This document shows, in pieces, positions 6,819 to 8,471 of a DNA stretch of 8,471 nucleotides (position 1 is the first letter of the stretch; the number at the start of each line of letters is the position of its first letter). The notes beneath the pieces were generated by a model, which was not told the origin of the DNA, made no database searches, and saw nothing but the letters and a program-made list of their open reading frames with translations. Source of the DNA: Trebonia sp. (GTDB lineage: Bacteria > Actinomycetota > Actinomycetes > Streptosporangiales > Streptosporangiaceae); NCBI GenBank assembly GCA_030038035.1, contig JASHPP010000663.1:1-8471 (forward strand). The letters run 5' to 3'. A program made the position numbers and the translations under genes.

Positions 6819-7009
6819 CTGCCTCCTCGGGACAGGCACGAACGAATACACACGCATTCTGTCAGCGCGGCACCGCTGTCGTTGGAGGTTGCGGGTGAAT
6901 TTTCTTCCGAACGGGCCGTGGCGCCTCCTGGCCGCCGCCAGATCTTCCGGTTTGGCTGCCGGGCGCCGGCACGTGGGTCTAGCCTGCAGAGGGACCCGAA
7001 AGGGACGCG
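6819..7009. promoter_or_regulatory. Divergent intergenic region between the carboxypeptidase and zinc-ribbon genes
   Basis: This 191-bp gap contains a 15-bp inverted repeat, TGCCGG-GCG-CCGGCA (6957-6971). It is followed by a -10-like hexamer TAGCCT (6980-6985) about 25 bp before the zinc-ribbon start; no clear -35 stands at 17 bp. On the minus strand, TATTCG (6841-6846) is a possible -10 just upstream of the carboxypeptidase Shine-Dalgarno, also without a good -35. The inverted repeat is placed where a repressor of the zinc-ribbon gene could bind, but this is inferred. Confidence 0.4.
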
Positions 7010-8143
7010 ATGGATGATATGGGTGGTTCGTGGTGCCCGGCGTGCGGGCACCCCGTGCGACCGGGTGCGGGATTTTGCGCAGGCTGCGGGCGGCCGCTGG
7101 CCGCCGATACGGCTTTCCCACCGCCACCTCCTCCCCCGTCGGCGCAGTCCCGGCTGCCGTGGCCGCCGCCGCCCCCCGACGCCCCGCCCCCGCCCCCGCC
7201 CTATGGCGCGCCGCCGCCTTACGGCGCGCCGCCACCTTACGGCGCGCCGCCGCCGATGTCGGACACGGAGCGGATGCTCCAGCCGCAGGGGCTGTTCCAG
7301 CAGCAGCGGCCGTTCGGCCAGCAGAGCCCGTTCGGGCCGCAGCGGCAGTTCGGGCCGCAGGGGCAGGGGCCCGGCCCGGAGCCCTGGCCTGCGCCGCCCG
7401 CGGGCATCGACGGCCGCCAGCCATGGCCGACGCCGCCCGCCGGCATGAACGAGCCGTTCGCGGACGGCTCGCCGGCGCTGCCGCCCGGGCTGCCGTCCGG
7501 CGTCCCCCAGCCGTGGGACCGCCCCAGGTCGCGCCGGTGGCGCCCGGGCGGCCCGCTCGCCCCGGCGATCATCGCCGCCGCGCTGATCCTCGTCGTCGTG
7601 GTGGCGGTCCTCGTGTCGCTGCGGGGCAACACGCCCGCGAGCGGCACCACGGCGGGCAGCACGCCGTCCGCCAGCGCGCGGGCCTCGACGCTGCAGGAAC
7701 GGCAGGCCGCGGCGAAACTGTCCAGCCTGCTTGCACAGAGCGGCGCCGACCGCACCCATGTCATCGACGCGGTGGTGAACGCGCAAGGCTGCGGCAAGGC
7801 GCTGCCCGAGGACGCCAAGACCCTCACCACCGCCGCAGGCAACCGGCAGACCCTGCTGGCCAGGCTCGGCGCCCTGCCCGGCCGCTCGGCCCTGCCCGCC
7901 GCGATGATCACGGACCTGAACGGTGCCTGGCGGGCGTCGGCGCAGGCGGACACCGACCTCGCCCGGTGGGTGAACGACGCGATTTCCCGCGGCTGCCACA
8001 AGGGCAACCCCGCCGACCCCAACCTGAAGGCGTCCTACGGCGCCGACGACGTGGCGACCAGCGACAAGGAGGCCTTCGTCGCGCTGTGGAATCCGATCGC
8101 CAGGCGCTACTCCCTGCCGACCTACACGTGGGGCCAGATATAA
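7010..8143 (+). CDS. Zinc-ribbon single-pass membrane protein with external helical domain, function unknown
   Basis: A 377-residue protein. Cys9/Cys12 and Cys23/Cys26 (WCPACG and FCAGCG) form an N-terminal zinc ribbon. Residues about 38-180 are a Pro-rich then Gln/Pro/Gly-rich low-complexity linker. A basic stretch (RPRSRRWRPGG) precedes one transmembrane helix at about 185-204. A Ser/Thr/Ala spacer leads to an external, mainly helical domain, about 225-377, with two cysteines (261 and 329) that could form a disulfide and a conserved-looking end, FVALWNPIARRYSLPTYTWGQI split around WNPIARRY. I recall this domain arrangement in uncharacterised actinobacterial proteins annotated only as zinc ribbon proteins. 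Basic residues before the helix suggest ribbon inside, C-domain outside. ATG 7010 has AGGGA 4 nt upstream; ATG 7019 is an alternative start. A paralogue follows 91 bp downstream. The role could be cell-envelope sensing or assembly, but nothing in the sequence proves this. Confidence 0.88.
   Translation: MDDMGGSWCPACGHPVRPGAGFCAGCGRPLAADTAFPPPPPPPSAQSRLPWPPPPPDAPPPPPPYGAPPPYGAPPPYGAPPPMSDTERMLQPQGLFQQQRPFGQQSPFGPQRQFGPQGQGPGPEPWPAPPAGIDGRQPWPTPPAGMNEPFADGSPALPPGLPSGVPQPWDRPRSRRWRPGGPLAPAIIAAALILVVVVAVLVSLRGNTPASGTTAGSTPSASARASTLQERQAAAKLSSLLAQSGADRTHVIDAVVNAQGCGKALPEDAKTLTTAAGNRQTLLARLGALPGRSALPAAMITDLNGAWRASAQADTDLARWVNDAISRGCHKGNPADPNLKASYGADDVATSDKEAFVALWNPIARRYSLPTYTWGQI
7202..7255 (+). 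repeat. Three tandem 18-bp repeats coding Tyr-Gly-Ala-Pro-Pro-Pro
   Basis: Units at 7202-7219, 7220-7237 and 7238-7255 each encode YGAPPP (residues 65-82) and each contain GGCGCGCC. Third-position differences between units are few, consistent with fairly recent duplication or slippage. They lie in the cytoplasmic low-complexity linker of the zinc-ribbon membrane protein. Confidence 0.85.
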
Positions 8144-8169
8144 CCGGCACCAGATAGCCGGCACTGGTG
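8141..8169 (+). other. Direct repeats and small hairpin after the zinc-ribbon gene stop
   Basis: TAACCGGCAC (8141-8150, beginning with the stop codon) is nearly repeated as TAGCCGGCAC (8155-8164), period 14 bp. The same stretch can form a hairpin with CACCAG (8148-8153) against CTGGTG (8164-8169) and a 10-nt loop. It could be a weak terminator for the upstream gene or a binding site controlling the next gene. There is no U-tract. Confidence 0.35.
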
Positions 8170-8172
8170 GTC

Positions 8173-8201
8173 TTGGCGCGCCGCAAAAGCTCCTTTAGCC
8201 T
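8173..8201 (+). promoter_or_regulatory. Candidate promoter of the second zinc-ribbon gene
   Basis: TTGGCG (8173-8178) and TAGCCT (8196-8201) are 17 bp apart, close to the actinobacterial housekeeping pattern TTGNCN-17/18-TANNNT. The -10 overlaps an inverted repeat, CCTTTA (8192-8197) and TAAAGG (8206-8211), that could be an operator. The start codon lies 33 bp after the hexamer. Confidence 0.5.
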
Positions 8202-8234
8202 GATTTAAAGGGATGGGGCAAGTGGGGTGGGGCG

Positions 8235-8471
8235 ATGGCCGGAGGAAGCGTCTGGTGCCCGCAGTGCGGACGGGAACTGAAGCCGGGAGCGCGCTTCTGC
8301 ACTCGCTGCGGGACCTATCTCGCGCCCGGCGCGCCTGAGCCAGGCCCGAGCGGCCCGGGATACACGCAGGTCTCCCCGCATGCCTACCCGCCGCAGGCGC
8401 CGCCGCCCCCGTGGCCGGCGGCCGGACTGCCCCAGCGCGCGCCCACGCGTCCCGCCGCACTGCCGCCCGCC
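8235..8471 (+). CDS. Second zinc-ribbon protein, paralogue of the preceding gene (3' end cut by window)
   Basis: 79 residues are visible. Cys8/Cys11 (WCPQCG) and Cys22/Cys25 (FCTRCG) form a zinc ribbon with the same spacing as in the upstream gene. The surrounding residues also match: GGSVWCPQCGRELKPGAR against GGSWCPACGHPVRPGAG. It is followed by a Pro/Ala/Gly-rich linker (QAPPPPWPAAG). By analogy a transmembrane helix and an external domain should follow beyond the window, but this is not seen. ATG 8235 has a G-rich stretch (GGGGTGGGG, 8224-8232) close upstream; the nearby ATG at 8213 is out of frame. Tandem placement suggests gene duplication. Confidence 0.8.
   Translation, partial: MAGGSVWCPQCGRELKPGARFCTRCGTYLAPGAPEPGPSGPGYTQVSPHAYPPQAPPPPWPAAGLPQRAPTRPAALPPA

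Noticed and set aside
6819..7424. Upstream extension of the carboxypeptidase reading frame on the minus strand
   Set aside because: It overlaps the well-supported zinc-ribbon gene, is made of Ala/Arg/Gly-rich low-complexity sequence, and places the signal peptide in the middle of the protein. A ribosome site at 6822-6827 supports the internal start.
1..8471. CRISPR arrays, tRNA/rRNA genes, insertion-sequence ends or attachment sites
   Set aside because: No regularly spaced repeats, no tRNA-like cloverleaf, no transposase or integrase frame and no long terminal inverted repeats were seen.

Overview
The window is GC-rich throughout, with GTG and ATG starts, good Shine-Dalgarno sequences and strongly G/C-biased third codon positions. 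Together with a LivH-LivM-LivG fusion, an Ala-rich secreted DD-peptidase and Pro-rich zinc-ribbon membrane proteins, this points to a high-GC actinomycete (Streptosporangiales-, Frankia- or Streptomyces-like; the genus cannot be fixed from sequence reading alone). It looks chromosomal. I see no tRNA, rRNA, CRISPR array, insertion sequence, integrase or phage gene.

Left part (1-4940, all on the minus strand, read right to left). A probable operon runs from a 405-residue cobalamin-independent methionine-synthase-like zinc enzyme (3723-4940), through a secreted lipoprotein substrate-binding protein of the branched-chain-amino-acid type (2289-3644), to a very long gene in which two membrane permease modules and an ATPase are fused in one frame (LivH-LivM-LivG, 1-2168, cut by the window edge). 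A 17-bp GC-rich hairpin separates the binding-protein gene from the permease fusion. A short weaker hairpin follows the methyltransferase-like gene.

Middle (4941-5901). A 238-bp divergent intergenic region holds several inverted repeats, the best a 16-bp perfect palindrome-like operator candidate. It separates the minus-strand operon from livF (5179-5901, plus strand), the second ATPase of the same transporter type. Binding protein, LivHMG fusion and LivF together make a complete HAAT-type importer. The metE-like gene between them suggests that the imported compound is linked to methyl, thiol or one-carbon chemistry, which is an inference.

Right part (5898-8471). A secreted D-alanyl-D-alanine carboxypeptidase-family protein (minus strand) ends tail-to-tail with livF, their stop codons overlapping by 4 bp. 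Divergent from it is a membrane protein with an N-terminal zinc ribbon, a Pro/Gln-rich cytoplasmic linker, one transmembrane helix and an external helical domain of unknown function (7010-8143). A second gene of the same N-terminal architecture starts at 8235 and is cut by the window end. Both paralogues have a TAGCCT -10-like hexamer and a GCCGGCAC motif upstream.

I did not find a clearly undescribed system. The best leads are the transporter/zinc-methyltransferase module with its palindromic control region, and the tandem zinc-ribbon membrane proteins whose external domain has no assigned function.
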